A stretch of DNA of 25,687 nt from Desulfatitalea sp. UBA4791 (GCA_002402905.1 DHGT01000051.1:1-25687), one strand, 5' to 3'. Shown: positions 1 to 8,410, counted from the stretch's first letter. Numbers and translations are program-made. The notes: generated by a model from the letters alone, not told the origin.

Positions 1-142
1 TATCCAATCCGCGAATATCAGAGTGCTCAACCGTCGTTATTGCAAACCCCGCCTCTATCCAAGCATTCGATGGAAATCGTCACACCCGTTTTTTGGGGTA
101 TGGACAGGTTTTTTTTATTGACAAACGTTCAACCATAACAGG

Positions 143-161
143 GGCGGGCGTTACGCCCGCC
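143..161. repeat. GC-rich perfect inverted repeat (hairpin) in leader
   Basis: Two 9-base arms, GGCGGGCGT (143-151) and ACGCCCGCC (153-161), are exact reverse complements around a single base, so the folded form is a 7-8 bp stem with a loop of 3-5 bases. No T-run follows, so it is not a classical terminator. It lies in bases 1-300, where I see no coding frame on either strand. A TTGACA at 118-123 has no convincing -10 partner. The hairpin could be a REP-like element or an mRNA 3'-end structure of a gene left of the window. Confidence 0.5.
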
Positions 162-219
162 TGTAGCAGCCGTTCAAGTGAATGACATGGAGTCCTGGGG
201 TTAAAAGAAAAAAACCAAC

Positions 220-251
220 AACCACCTGGACCGCAGGTGGTTTTCATTTTT
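220..251 (+). terminator. Intrinsic terminator-like hairpin before the ketosynthase cluster
   Basis: A 9-bp stem (220-228 pairs with 234-242, arm core ACCACCTG/CAGGTGGT) with a 5-base loop is followed directly by TTTTCATTTTT. This is the normal layout of a rho-independent terminator reading rightward. It sits about 50 bases before the first ketosynthase start. It could end an upstream transcript or act as an attenuator in a leader of the cluster; sequence alone does not separate these. Confidence 0.6.
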
Positions 252-300
252 GCAGCTTTGGGGTAGGATCATATTTTCGGCATGAATGCCGGAGCAGGAC

Positions 301-1572
301 ATGTCAACGGCGGTGCGAACCATGGATTCAAAAAGAGCGGTCATCATCGGCTATGATGCGGTTTCGCCGCTGGGTCTCGATCTGGCCGCCCAATGGGACG
401 GCGCCCTGCAGGGGCGAAGCGGCATCGGCCGTTTGACGCGCTTTCCGATCAGCGCCGACTTCCCGGTCCAAATCGCCGGAGAAGTGCTGGACATCGACCA
501 CCTGCCGTATGATTTCCTGAAGCCGCGCGAACAGGCGCGTTGGGTGTCGCCGATTTTCAAGTATGCCTTGTTGACCGTGCAGCGCGCCCTTGAGCGCTGC
601 GGCCTGGAGATCACGCCGGCGTTGGCCCCCCGCACCGCCATCACTTACAGCAGTGCAGTGGGAGGGCTCGATGCGCTCCTGGACGCGGATCGCAAGCTGA
701 TCGCCGAGGGCAACCTGCCCATGCCTTACGTCAATCCCAACTCCTGCATCAACATGGTCACCGGCCGGGTCTCCATGTGGACCGGTGCCACGGGGCCGAT
801 CACTAGTACGATCACCGCTTGTGCGACCGGATTGACCTCCATGATCATGGGCGCCATGCTTCTGGAGTTGAATCGCGCCGATGTGGTGATCTGCGGCGCC
901 GTGGATTTCGCGCTCGTGTCGCCCATCGTGGCCGGTTTCGCCACCATGAACGGCGCGTTTGTTCCCAAGGAGGGCGAGCCCGCTGAGGCACCGGCGCTGG
1001 CCAGTCGGCCGTTTTCAGGACATCGGCGCGGCTTCGTGATTTCCGAGGGGGCCGGCTGCATGCTGCTTGCTTCCCAGGCCTTCGCGGATGCGCATGGCCT
1101 CGATTATGCCGTGGCCATGGGGGGGTGGAGCATGACGTCCGATGCCTACCATTTCGTGGCTCCCAATTTCGAGACCGTACGCCGCTGCATCCAGGAGAGT
1201 ATCGAACGGGGCGGCATCAGTCCTGGGCAGGTGGACGCCATCAACGCCCACGCGACATCGACGCGGGTCGGCGACAAGGTCGAGTTCGATGCCTTGTCGG
1301 CGGTTTTTGGCCGGAAATTGCCGCCGGTGACCGCCAACAAGTCCCTCATCGGCCATGCCATGGGGGCCTCCAGCGCCATCGAGTCGGTTCTTGCAGTCCA
1401 GGGAATGGTGGAGGGCATCCTGCCGCCCACGATCAACTACCAGGCCGATCCGCAGATCGATATCGATTGCGTGGCCGAGGGATGCCGCAAGGTGGACCAG
1501 ACCTTCGTGCTCAAGAATGCCTTTGGCTTCGGCGGATGCAACAGCTGCGTGCTGTTCGAGCGTTTGAAATGA
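301..1572 (+). CDS. Beta-ketoacyl-[ACP] synthase, FabF-like (first of two)
   Basis: Condensing enzyme of the thiolase fold, expected to join a carrier-bound malonyl unit to an acyl chain in the cytoplasm. The full catalytic triad is visible: Cys174 in TACATG, His317 in NAHATST and His352 in IGHAMGA, plus the late glycine-rich FGFGGCNS segment. About 423 residues, the usual KAS II length. I chose the ATG at 301 because GGAG lies six bases upstream; an in-frame ATG at 286 lacks such a site. It heads a same-strand row of six lipid or polyketide genes. Because the active-site cysteine is present it is not a chain-length factor. A FabF housekeeping role is possible, but the paired paralogue and neighbours point to a dedicated pathway. 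Substrate unknown. Confidence 0.9.
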   Translation: MSTAVRTMDSKRAVIIGYDAVSPLGLDLAAQWDGALQGRSGIGRLTRFPISADFPVQIAGEVLDIDHLPYDFLKPREQARWVSPIFKYALLTVQRALERCGLEITPALAPRTAITYSSAVGGLDALLDADRKLIAEGNLPMPYVNPNSCINMVTGRVSMWTGATGPITSTITACATGLTSMIMGAMLLELNRADVVICGAVDFALVSPIVAGFATMNGAFVPKEGEPAEAPALASRPFSGHRRGFVISEGAGCMLLASQAFADAHGLDYAVAMGGWSMTSDAYHFVAPNFETVRRCIQESIERGGISPGQVDAINAHATSTRVGDKVEFDALSAVFGRKLPPVTANKSLIGHAMGASSAIESVLAVQGMVEGILPPTINYQADPQIDIDCVAEGCRKVDQTFVLKNAFGFGGCNSCVLFERLK

Positions 1573-1657
1573 TTCGTATGACGGCCGCATCCATGAATGG
1601 CATAGGGCGGCTAAAAAAACGGTTCAGTCGGCAAAGAACATCGAGACACAGACGATT

Positions 1658-2923
1658 ATGAAACAGGCTCTCAATCGAAAAGTATACGTGGTCGGCTACG
1701 ACGTGGCCACGCCCCTGGGCAACGACTTCGCCTCGACCTGGCGACGTGCGGTCAACGGCGAGGCCGGCTTCCGGCGGGTGACGCGCTGCCAGACCACTTC
1801 ACGCAGCAACGTGGTCGGCGAAATTCCCGACTGGAATCCCCAGTCGTTCGATTTCATCGACCGCAAGGAAGCCTACAACTGGAACGCGGATTTTGTCTTT
1901 CTCACCATGGTGGTGTGCAAGCGGGCCTTGGAAAACGCCCGCCTGGAGATGGATGACCGAACCGGCCCGCGCACGGCCTGCCTGATGGGATCGGCCCTGA
2001 ACGGCTGCGATGCGCTGCGCATCGCATTTGAAAACTATACCCGGCGGGGGCCGCTGAAGGTCAGTCCCTACCTGTTGCCCAATCTGTGCGCCAACCTGCC
2101 GGCGGGCAAAGCCGGCATGCTGCTGGGGTTCACGGGCCCGATTTTTTCCCCCCAGGGGGCGTGCGCCTCCGGCAACCACGCCATCGCCATCGGCGCCCGC
2201 ATGATTCGCGACGGCGATTGCGACTTTGTGATCGCCGGCGGGGCGGAGACTTGCCTGATTCCCGAAATCATCCAGGGTTTCGCCAACATGTGGGCCACCA
2301 TCAAGGTCGAGCCCGGGGATCGGGCCTATGACGATCCCACCCAGGCCTCGCGACCGTTCAGCATCGATCGAAGGGGATTCGTGCTTTCCGAAGGCGGCGG
2401 TGCGGTGGTGCTGGCCGCCGACGAGATGGTGGCAGCGCTCAACTTGACGCCCAAGGCCGAGGTGCTGGGCATCGGCTGGACCTCGGACGCCCATCATTTC
2501 ACCTTGCCGCACAAGGCGACCATCGTGCGCGCCATTGCCCAGGCCATCGAAGACGCCGGACTGCTGCCTCGGGATATCGAGTATGTCAATGCCCACGGCA
2601 CGTCGACGCTCAAAGGGGACCTGGTCGAAGCCGAGAGCCTGCGTGAAGTCTTCGGGGAGCGTCTTTCAAAAATCCCTGTCTCTTCCAACAAATCCCAACT
2701 CGGGCATACCCTGGGCGCGGCCGGCGCCATCGAGGCGGCCCTGGGTATCGAGGCCATGCAGCAGGGCATCGTTCTGCCCACGGTCAACCACGTTCCGGAT
2801 CCTGCATTCGCCGACATCGACGTGGTTCCCAACCAGCCGCGCCGGCACGCCCATGAATTTTTCTTGTCCAACAACTTCGGCTTCGGCGGCACCAACTGCT
2901 GCATCGTTTTCAGGGGGGTTTGA
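1658..2923 (+). CDS. Beta-ketoacyl-[ACP] synthase, FabF-like (second of two)
   Basis: Second full-length condensing enzyme (421 residues), clearly paralogous to the preceding gene; both open with a VxGYDxxxPLG segment. Triad residues are Cys169 in GACASG, His313 in NAHGTST and His350 in LGHTLGA, and the C-terminal NNFGFGGTN segment is intact. Both members of the pair therefore appear catalytically competent, unlike the KS/chain-length-factor pairs of aromatic type II polyketide systems. It follows the first ketosynthase after 85 bases that hold no gene. No strong ribosome site precedes the ATG at 1658. Its stop codon lies just before the start of the thioesterase gene, suggesting translational coupling. 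Chain-length or substrate preference cannot be read from the sequence. Confidence 0.9.
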   Translation: MKQALNRKVYVVGYDVATPLGNDFASTWRRAVNGEAGFRRVTRCQTTSRSNVVGEIPDWNPQSFDFIDRKEAYNWNADFVFLTMVVCKRALENARLEMDDRTGPRTACLMGSALNGCDALRIAFENYTRRGPLKVSPYLLPNLCANLPAGKAGMLLGFTGPIFSPQGACASGNHAIAIGARMIRDGDCDFVIAGGAETCLIPEIIQGFANMWATIKVEPGDRAYDDPTQASRPFSIDRRGFVLSEGGGAVVLAADEMVAALNLTPKAEVLGIGWTSDAHHFTLPHKATIVRAIAQAIEDAGLLPRDIEYVNAHGTSTLKGDLVEAESLREVFGERLSKIPVSSNKSQLGHTLGAAGAIEAALGIEAMQQGIVLPTVNHVPDPAFADIDVVPNQPRRHAHEFFLSNNFGFGGTNCCIVFRGV

Positions 2924-2925
2924 CA

Positions 2926-3405
2926 TTGCGCCCCAAGCCTTTTATCCCCGAGCCCATCGACGGCCATCCTGCCTATGTGCGCGACCGTAACGGCGGCCTG
3001 GTGTGGCACCAATGCAGGCTGCGAACCCTTTACGCCGATACGGACCGCTCCCAGGTGGTCTATCACGCCAACTACCTGCGCTATTTCGAGTTCGGACGCG
3101 CGTCGCTCATGCGCGAAGCGGCCTATCCCTATCGGGAGATCGAGGACAGCGGGTTCGTCTACCCGATCATTTCCACCGGGCTCGACTATTTCCGGCCGCT
3201 TCACTACGACGATGCCATGTTGATTCACACCCGCCCCGGCAAAAGGGAGCGGGTCAAGCTGCGTTTCGATTACGTGATTACCCACGACCCGAGCGGGGAT
3301 ATCGTCTGTATCGGCTATACCCGTCATTGTGCCGTGAATGCCAGGGGCATTCCCGTGGAAATCGATCCCAAGACGGTACGACTATGGGAGATTTTTCCAG
3401 AATAG
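2926..3405 (+). CDS. Hot-dog fold acyl thioesterase (4HBT, YbgC/FadM-like)
   Basis: Predicted to hydrolyse an acyl-CoA or acyl-ACP thioester. The family signature is DTDxxxVVYHANYLRYFE, with Asp40 (catalytic in YbgC-type enzymes) and His47 seven residues later, the same spacing as in E. coli YbgC. About 159 residues with a roughly 30-residue leader before the hot-dog core. Start is a TTG: at 2926 a run of six G (2913-2918) is spaced seven bases, whereas the TTG at 2920, overlapping the previous stop, is too close to it. The 3' end overlaps the next gene, so it belongs to the same operon. In aryl-polyene-type clusters a similar thioesterase releases or edits chains; the same role here is inference. 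Confidence 0.83.
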   Translation: MRPKPFIPEPIDGHPAYVRDRNGGLVWHQCRLRTLYADTDRSQVVYHANYLRYFEFGRASLMREAAYPYREIEDSGFVYPIISTGLDYFRPLHYDDAMLIHTRPGKRERVKLRFDYVITHDPSGDIVCIGYTRHCAVNARGIPVEIDPKTVRLWEIFPE

Positions 3406-4919
3406 GGCGCGCCGTGCGCCGGGAAGTGGAGATCGCGGTCCCCCCGTACGGGTTGGATCACCATTTCCAGGGGCGCGCCGTGCTGCCGGCCGTGGAGGCC
3501 ATGCAAGCCTTGGCCGCGCAGGTGTCGGAGATCTATCCGCACATCGATGTGCACCACCTGGCGGCCGCCCGATTCGAAAAATTTCTGCCCCTGACGGCAG
3601 ACGGCCCGTCGATCCGTGCCTTCTGCGACCTTTCCGAACAGCCGGGCGGTGCGATACGGGCCGCCCTGATCACCCGGCGCATCGCCAAGACCGCCCAGAT
3701 GAGCCGCAGTGTCGTCCATGCCCAGATGGATTTCGGGAACGCCGGCGACTCCTTGCCGCCACTCGCGCTGGATCTGGCCGCCGCCCTGGAAGGGCCCTGT
3801 TTCAAGGTGACGCCCGAGCGGATCTATGCCCAGCTGGTCCCTTTCGGTCCGGCCTACCGCAATATCGTCCGGCCCCTTCTGCTCACCGCCGAAGGCGCGC
3901 TGGCCCATCTCCAGGCGCCGGATTTATCCCCTGGGCCGCTGGGCTCGCCCTTCGTGCTCGACGCCGCCTTCCATGCCGCCTGTGTGTGGAGCCAGCGCTT
4001 TGCCGGCCTGGTGGCGTTTCCGGTCGGCATCGCCCGACGGCGGATCCTGTCGCCGACCCAGGCGGGCCAGACCTATGTGGCCCGGATCTTACCGACAGAA
4101 CCCCATGGACCGGTGCTCCGCTTCGATGCCTGGATTCTTGCGCCAGACGGCCGGGCCTGCGAGGTGGTGCAGGGGATCGAGATGCGCGATGTCAGCGGCG
4201 GACGACTGCAGCCGCCGGACTGGATCCGCAAAGGCGTGGCCGGTGAGGATGAACCGCTGTCATTTCAGCCCGATGTGACGATTACCCTCATCGAGCGTGA
4301 TACGGTCATGGCCTTCGCCGGTCGCTGCCTGTCCGATCTTGAGCATCAGCGCATGGCGGCCATGGGCGATCGGCGCCGAACCGGCTATCTGGCGGCCCGC
4401 CTGGCCTGCAAGCGGCTGGCGCGAAAATTATCGGACAACGACCACCGGACGCCGCCCCGGGATCTGGAAACCTTGGCCGCGGACGCCGTTCGTCCGGTCT
4501 GCGCTAAGATCCATGGGGCAGGGGCGCTGGCTTGCAGCGTGGCCCATGACCGCCGTTTCGCGGTGGCGGCCGCCGGCCCGGGCGCCTTGGGTGTGGATGT
4601 GGAGCAGCTGAAGGCGGGCATCGAGAAGGCGCTGCACCTGTTCGCATCTCCCGACGAGCGGATCTGTGCAGAGCAGTTCGAGCCTGGCCCGATCCATGCG
4701 GCGATCCGGATCTGGTCCATCAAGGAGGCCGTGGCCAAGGCCCTCGGCATCTCCCTGGCCCAAGCCTGGGCGCAGACCGAGGTGGTTTCTGTCGGGCAAA
4801 GGGAGAGCCGTTTCGAATTGAGGCCGGGGTCCCAACAATGCGCCTATCACACCCCGATCGACGACCACCTGGTCACCCTGGTGCAACTCCCTGACCATGA
4901 GGCGGAGGCGGGCGCATGA
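3384..4919 (+). CDS. PKS-type dehydratase fused to Sfp-type 4'-phosphopantetheinyl transferase
   Basis: Two-domain protein of about 511 residues. The N-terminal part resembles a polyketide-synthase dehydratase (double hot-dog): HxxxGxxxxP appears as HHFQGRAVLP with His26, and the second catalytic motif as LDAAFH with Asp193 and His197. The C-terminal part is an Sfp-type PPTase: GVDVE with Asp405 and Glu407, then WSIKEAVAKA with Lys447, Glu448 and Lys452. It would dehydrate beta-hydroxyacyl chains and also convert apo-ACP to holo-ACP. The frame stays open upstream to 3003 inside the thioesterase gene; I start at the ATG at 3384 (22-base overlap). A GTG at 3414 has a better AGGG spacing. The stop overlaps the next ATG by four bases. 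The standalone fusion is unusual. Confidence 0.83.
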   Translation: MGDFSRIGRAVRREVEIAVPPYGLDHHFQGRAVLPAVEAMQALAAQVSEIYPHIDVHHLAAARFEKFLPLTADGPSIRAFCDLSEQPGGAIRAALITRRIAKTAQMSRSVVHAQMDFGNAGDSLPPLALDLAAALEGPCFKVTPERIYAQLVPFGPAYRNIVRPLLLTAEGALAHLQAPDLSPGPLGSPFVLDAAFHAACVWSQRFAGLVAFPVGIARRRILSPTQAGQTYVARILPTEPHGPVLRFDAWILAPDGRACEVVQGIEMRDVSGGRLQPPDWIRKGVAGEDEPLSFQPDVTITLIERDTVMAFAGRCLSDLEHQRMAAMGDRRRTGYLAARLACKRLARKLSDNDHRTPPRDLETLAADAVRPVCAKIHGAGALACSVAHDRRFAVAAAGPGALGVDVEQLKAGIEKALHLFASPDERICAEQFEPGPIHAAIRIWSIKEAVAKALGISLAQAWAQTEVVSVGQRESRFELRPGSQQCAYHTPIDDHLVTLVQLPDHEAEAGA

Positions 4920-5503
4920 TCTCTATCGCATCTTTTTTGGCCGGTTTGATCTGCGCCTACCTGGCCGGATCGGTGAACTTTTCGATTCTTCTGTTTCGAC
5001 TGCTCGGCAAGGACGATCCGCGCAGCCGTTTCAGCGGAAATCCCGGTGTCACCAATGTGTTTCGTCAAGCCGGGTGGCTGATGGCCGCCGTGATTCTCCT
5101 CCTCGATGTCGGCCGGGCCGCGGCCGTGGCGTTTCTGGCACGGCACTATTGGGAAACTGGCTGGGTGCCGTGGGCCGGTCTGGCGTTGATCATGGGCAAC
5201 CATTTTCCCTGTTTTCACGGTTTCCGGGGCGGCAAGGGGGTTGCCAACCACCTGGGGTTCTATGCCGTATTGCTGCCTCTGGGTGCCGGATTGGCGGCCT
5301 TGACCTACGTCGCGGTTTTTGCGATGGTCCGTATTCCGTTCATCGGATCCTTCGGCATGCTCGCCGTTCTTGCGGGCTTCGGCGTCCATCGATGGGCGGG
5401 GCATCCGTTTGGCGCGGCGGCCGTCGTGATAACGGCGTTGTGCATCGTGTGGTTTCATCGCACCAATCTCGCCGCGTTGATCCAGCGGCGTAAAAGCGGA
5501 TAG
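4916..5503 (+). CDS. plsY: PlsY-type acyl-phosphate:glycerol-3-phosphate acyltransferase
   Basis: Small multi-pass membrane enzyme (195 residues) whose family moves an acyl group from acyl phosphate to glycerol 3-phosphate. All three PlsY signatures are visible: an early AGSVNFS...SGNPGVTNVFR region, the central GNHFPCFHGFRGGKGVA motif (about residues 94-110) that binds phosphate, and a late FHRTNL motif. Hydrophobic segments fit the normal number of passes. ATG overlaps the previous stop by four bases (ATGA), so translation is probably coupled. Because it is embedded among ketosynthase, dehydratase/PPTase and acyl-ligase genes, it may be a dedicated paralogue that loads a special acyl chain on a glycerol backbone, not the housekeeping PlsY; a genome-wide count of plsY copies would decide. 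Confidence 0.85.
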   Translation: MISIASFLAGLICAYLAGSVNFSILLFRLLGKDDPRSRFSGNPGVTNVFRQAGWLMAAVILLLDVGRAAAVAFLARHYWETGWVPWAGLALIMGNHFPCFHGFRGGKGVANHLGFYAVLLPLGAGLAALTYVAVFAMVRIPFIGSFGMLAVLAGFGVHRWAGHPFGAAAVVITALCIVWFHRTNLAALIQRRKSG

Positions 5504-5507
5504 GTCT

Positions 5508-6962
5508 TTGAAAGGCAAGGATCGATGGTCGACCGGCAGCAACCCGAACTCCCATGAGGTATGTGTGGCATTTTTCAGAAGCGAGACAGAATTGAATCAA
5601 TGGGTGGCGCGCCTGTTGAGCGGACCGGCGCAACCCCGAAAAGAGTTTGTTATCGGCGGGACCACCTTCGAACGGCTTTACGAGATGGCCGCCCATCTGC
5701 ACCAGATGTTCCACAGCAGCGTCGAGACGCGGCGCGTCTGCCTGTGCACCGAAGACAAAGGCGTGATCACGGCGACGCTTCTGGCGGCCCTGGCCGGCGG
5801 TCCGAGCGTGATCCTGCCGTACGCTTCATCTCCTCAGGTGTTGTCCGAGTTGTATGGTCTGCTTCCCTATGAATGTGTGGTGACAGACCGTGTCGTCGAA
5901 GCGCCGCCGTCGGTCCGCTGTATCATTCCGGAAGGGGGCCGGGCGTCCTGGCCGCCCAGCGATGCCCTGCCGTCCAGGCCGCCGGGGGCCGAATGGGTGC
6001 GGCTTTTCACCGGCGGTTCCACCGGCGCCCCTAAAATGTGGACCAAAACCGTACGCAATTTGCTGGCCGAGACGATTTCCATTGTTGACCATTACCATGT
6101 CACCGACCAGGACCGTCTGGTGGCCACCGTCCATCCCAACCATATCTATGGACTACTCTATTCCATTTTAACGCCGCTGCTGGCATCGGCTGCCGTGTCC
6201 GGGGCCACACCCTCTTTTCCAGGCGAGATCGAATCGGCGATCGCCCAAACAGAGGCCACGATCCTGGTGAGCGTGCCGGCCCACTATCGCGCTCTCAACG
6301 GTCATGCGTTGACGGCGCCTGCCTTGCGGTTGGCCTTTTCCTCGGCAGGCATGCTGGCCGCCGAAGACGCGGCCGCCTTCAGCGCCCAGACCGGTGTCGG
6401 CATCGCCGAAATCTACGGTTCCACGGAGACCGGCGGCATCGCCGCACGGGTGCGTGCCGCCGGCGAGACCGATTTCAAACCCTATCGCACCATTGCGGTC
6501 CGCATCGAAGGGGAGCGGTTCAAGGTCCGGTCCGATTACCTTTCTCCCGAGCTCGAACGCGACACGGACGGCTATTTTGTCATGGGCGATCGCGTGGCTG
6601 CCACGGCCGGGGGACGTTTCATGCTGATCGGACGGGCCGATGGCATCGTCAAGGTGGGCGGACGCCGGGTGGACCTGGAGGCGGTCAAGGAGTGCATCCG
6701 ACAATTTCCCGGGGTGCGCGACGCCCTGGTAGTCTCCCTGCCGGTGGACACCGGGCGGGAAAACCAGGTCGTGGCCGTGGTCGAAGGCCGGGTGGATCCC
6801 GGCGACCTCGGCCGGTTTCTGGCCGAACGTCTGGAACCCTATGCCCGGCCGCGCACCATCAAGGTGCTGGATAAGCTGCCCATGACCGCAGCCGGCAAAT
6901 ACGATCGAAAAACCATTGAACAACTCTTTGTCTCGACACCGCGGAACGGCGGACAGGAATGA
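5508..6962 (+). CDS. AMP-forming acyl-CoA/acyl-ACP ligase (ANL superfamily)
   Basis: Adenylate-forming enzyme that activates a carboxylic acid with ATP and passes it to CoA or a carrier protein. Motifs in order: P-loop-like FTGGSTGAPK (about 167-176), EIYGSTETGG, GYFVMGDR, LIGRADGIVKVGGRRV, and the C-terminal catalytic Lys464 in AAGKYDRK. Length up to 484 residues is normal but on the short side. The start is uncertain: TTG at 5508, four bases after the PlsY stop, gives the longest product; GTG at 5565 and TTG at 5592 are alternatives with no better ribosome site. It ends the six-gene run. It could activate a starter unit or recycle free acid; the substrate cannot be told. Confidence 0.85.
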   Translation: MKGKDRWSTGSNPNSHEVCVAFFRSETELNQWVARLLSGPAQPRKEFVIGGTTFERLYEMAAHLHQMFHSSVETRRVCLCTEDKGVITATLLAALAGGPSVILPYASSPQVLSELYGLLPYECVVTDRVVEAPPSVRCIIPEGGRASWPPSDALPSRPPGAEWVRLFTGGSTGAPKMWTKTVRNLLAETISIVDHYHVTDQDRLVATVHPNHIYGLLYSILTPLLASAAVSGATPSFPGEIESAIAQTEATILVSVPAHYRALNGHALTAPALRLAFSSAGMLAAEDAAAFSAQTGVGIAEIYGSTETGGIAARVRAAGETDFKPYRTIAVRIEGERFKVRSDYLSPELERDTDGYFVMGDRVAATAGGRFMLIGRADGIVKVGGRRVDLEAVKECIRQFPGVRDALVVSLPVDTGRENQVVAVVEGRVDPGDLGRFLAERLEPYARPRTIKVLDKLPMTAAGKYDRKTIEQLFVSTPRNGGQE

Positions 6963-7038
6963 GCAAATCCCGCGAGGGCGCAGGATTTTCCGGCAGGTTT
7001 TTACAGTGGCGCAGCATGAATAGGAATAGGCAGCTGGG

Positions 7039-8310
7039 TCAGCGGCGGGATGCCGCCTCCGGGACAGCATGATAGAGCGACGGTTTTCCGGCGATGAAAA
7101 AAGAGACGATGGAGGCGATATAGGCCCCGATGAACAGGTAGAGGGCATATCGGTAATCGCCCCAGTGATCGTAGATCAGGCCCGAGGCATAGGTTCCCAA
7201 TGCGCCGCCCAGTGAATTGGCCACCCAGATGGCGCCCAGCAGCACGCCGTAGGAGATCAACCCCCAGAAGTGGCCGACCACCAGCGGCATGAGCACCACG
7301 ACGCCGCCCATGGCAAATCCGAACACAATCGCATAGCACCACACCGCCAGCGCCGACTGGGCATAGAGCAGCACCCCCACGGCCAGGGCCTGAAGCCCGA
7401 AGCAGAGCAGCACGACATAGTGAAACGGCCAGCTTTCGGAGATCCGCCCGAAACTGAGTTTTCCGATCCCACCCACTCCCGCGGTGACGCCCAGGGCCGC
7501 CGCAGCCATGGCTTCGCTGGTCCCGGCATCCATGATCAGCGGCACCTGGTGCTGTAAGACGCCCATCTGGGCCAACGGTGCAAGGAAAAAGGAGACGAAG
7601 ATCGACCAGAAGGCTTTGCTGCGGAACACTTGGCCGGCCGGCCAGCCGGACTCCGCCTGGGGCGTCGGAACGGCGGATTGATTCGGAGTGGGCTTCGGCG
7701 CGGGCCTGCCATCTTGATAAGTGCCCATCTCGGAAGGATGGTCCTTGACCACCCACTGAATCACGGGCAGAGCGATGGCCCACACCAGGATGCCGATTCC
7801 AAAAAAGGCGCTCTTCCAACCGTAGGCGACCGCCACCATGCCGACGCACGGCGCCAGCACAAGACCCCCGGCGGAGATGCCCACCATGGAGATCCCCACA
7901 GCCCTGCCGCGCCGCAGGAAGAACCAGTTGGCCAGCAGGCTGCTGGCTGGAATGACACCCATACCGCACACCGACACGGCCAGAAGCGCATAAACCGTGT
8001 AGAAGTATCCTATCGAACGCGTCAGACCGACCAGCATGAAACAGGCCCCGGCACAAACGGCGCAAACGCGCATCACCCTTTTAGGGCCATATTTTTGCAC
8101 CAGACGGCCGAAGACCGGTCCCATCAGGCCGCCCACGATCAGGTAGATCGACATGGTCAACGAGATGGCCGAACGCTCCCAGCCGAACTCGTTCTCTATG
8201 GGTTTGATGAAGACGCTGAACGAGTAGATGCCGGCACCGGCAAAGAGAAAGCAGAGCGCAAAGCAGGCGGCGACAATGTACCATCCATAAAAAATCCTGG
8301 TATCGGACAT
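7039..8310 (-). CDS. MFS transporter, OFA (oxalate/formate antiporter) type
   Basis: Twelve-helix secondary carrier of 423 residues. It opens with FYGWYIVAA, which is common in OFA-subfamily and monocarboxylate-type carriers, and has the MFS loop 2-3 motif as GRLVQKYGPKR. A proline-rich cytoplasmic linker (about residues 200-225, GRPAPKPTPNQ) separates the two six-helix halves. Start is the ATG read leftward from 8310; only a distant GGA precedes it. The gene converges on the acyl ligase with 76 bases between them and no clear terminator, and diverges from the next MFS gene. The substrate is likely a small organic anion, but this is inferred from the subfamily only. Confidence 0.85.
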   Translation of the reverse strand: MSDTRIFYGWYIVAACFALCFLFAGAGIYSFSVFIKPIENEFGWERSAISLTMSIYLIVGGLMGPVFGRLVQKYGPKRVMRVCAVCAGACFMLVGLTRSIGYFYTVYALLAVSVCGMGVIPASSLLANWFFLRRGRAVGISMVGISAGGLVLAPCVGMVAVAYGWKSAFFGIGILVWAIALPVIQWVVKDHPSEMGTYQDGRPAPKPTPNQSAVPTPQAESGWPAGQVFRSKAFWSIFVSFFLAPLAQMGVLQHQVPLIMDAGTSEAMAAAALGVTAGVGGIGKLSFGRISESWPFHYVVLLCFGLQALAVGVLLYAQSALAVWCYAIVFGFAMGGVVVLMPLVVGHFWGLISYGVLLGAIWVANSLGGALGTYASGLIYDHWGDYRYALYLFIGAYIASIVSFFIAGKPSLYHAVPEAASRR

Positions 8311-8381
8311 GTGAATCGATCGTTTCCGGCGGTTGCGGGTGAAAGGGCGCCTGTCGCGATGGCAATGCCTTGAAAAAAATT

Positions 8382-8410
8382 ACTATACCAGAAGCACTAG
8401 GGGGTTGAAA
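8382..8410 (-). promoter_or_regulatory. Extended -10 promoter candidate for the leftward MFS gene
   Basis: Reading leftward, TGGTATAGT occurs (TATAGT is the complement of 8382-8387, with TG one base upstream of it), an extended -10 element. A weak TTTCAA lies at the -35 position with 17-base spacing (8405-8410). It falls inside the divergent intergenic region 8311-8569 between the two MFS genes, which otherwise shows no gene. About 70 bases separate it from the start codon. Confidence 0.35.

Noticed and set aside
118..146. TTGACA at 118-123 as a promoter for the ketosynthase cluster
   Set aside because: No acceptable -10 element at 15-19 bases spacing (the bases there are GGGGCG-like), and a terminator-like hairpin lies between it and the first gene.
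1015..2596. Minus-strand frames of 191 and 265 codons across the ketosynthase genes
   Set aside because: Antisense shadows of intact ketosynthases; no motifs or start signals.
3003..3383. Upstream extension of the dehydratase-PPTase frame to 3003
   Set aside because: It overlaps the thioesterase gene in another frame; the translated part is low-complexity Arg/Pro-rich shadow sequence, and dehydratase homology begins only after the ATG at 3384.
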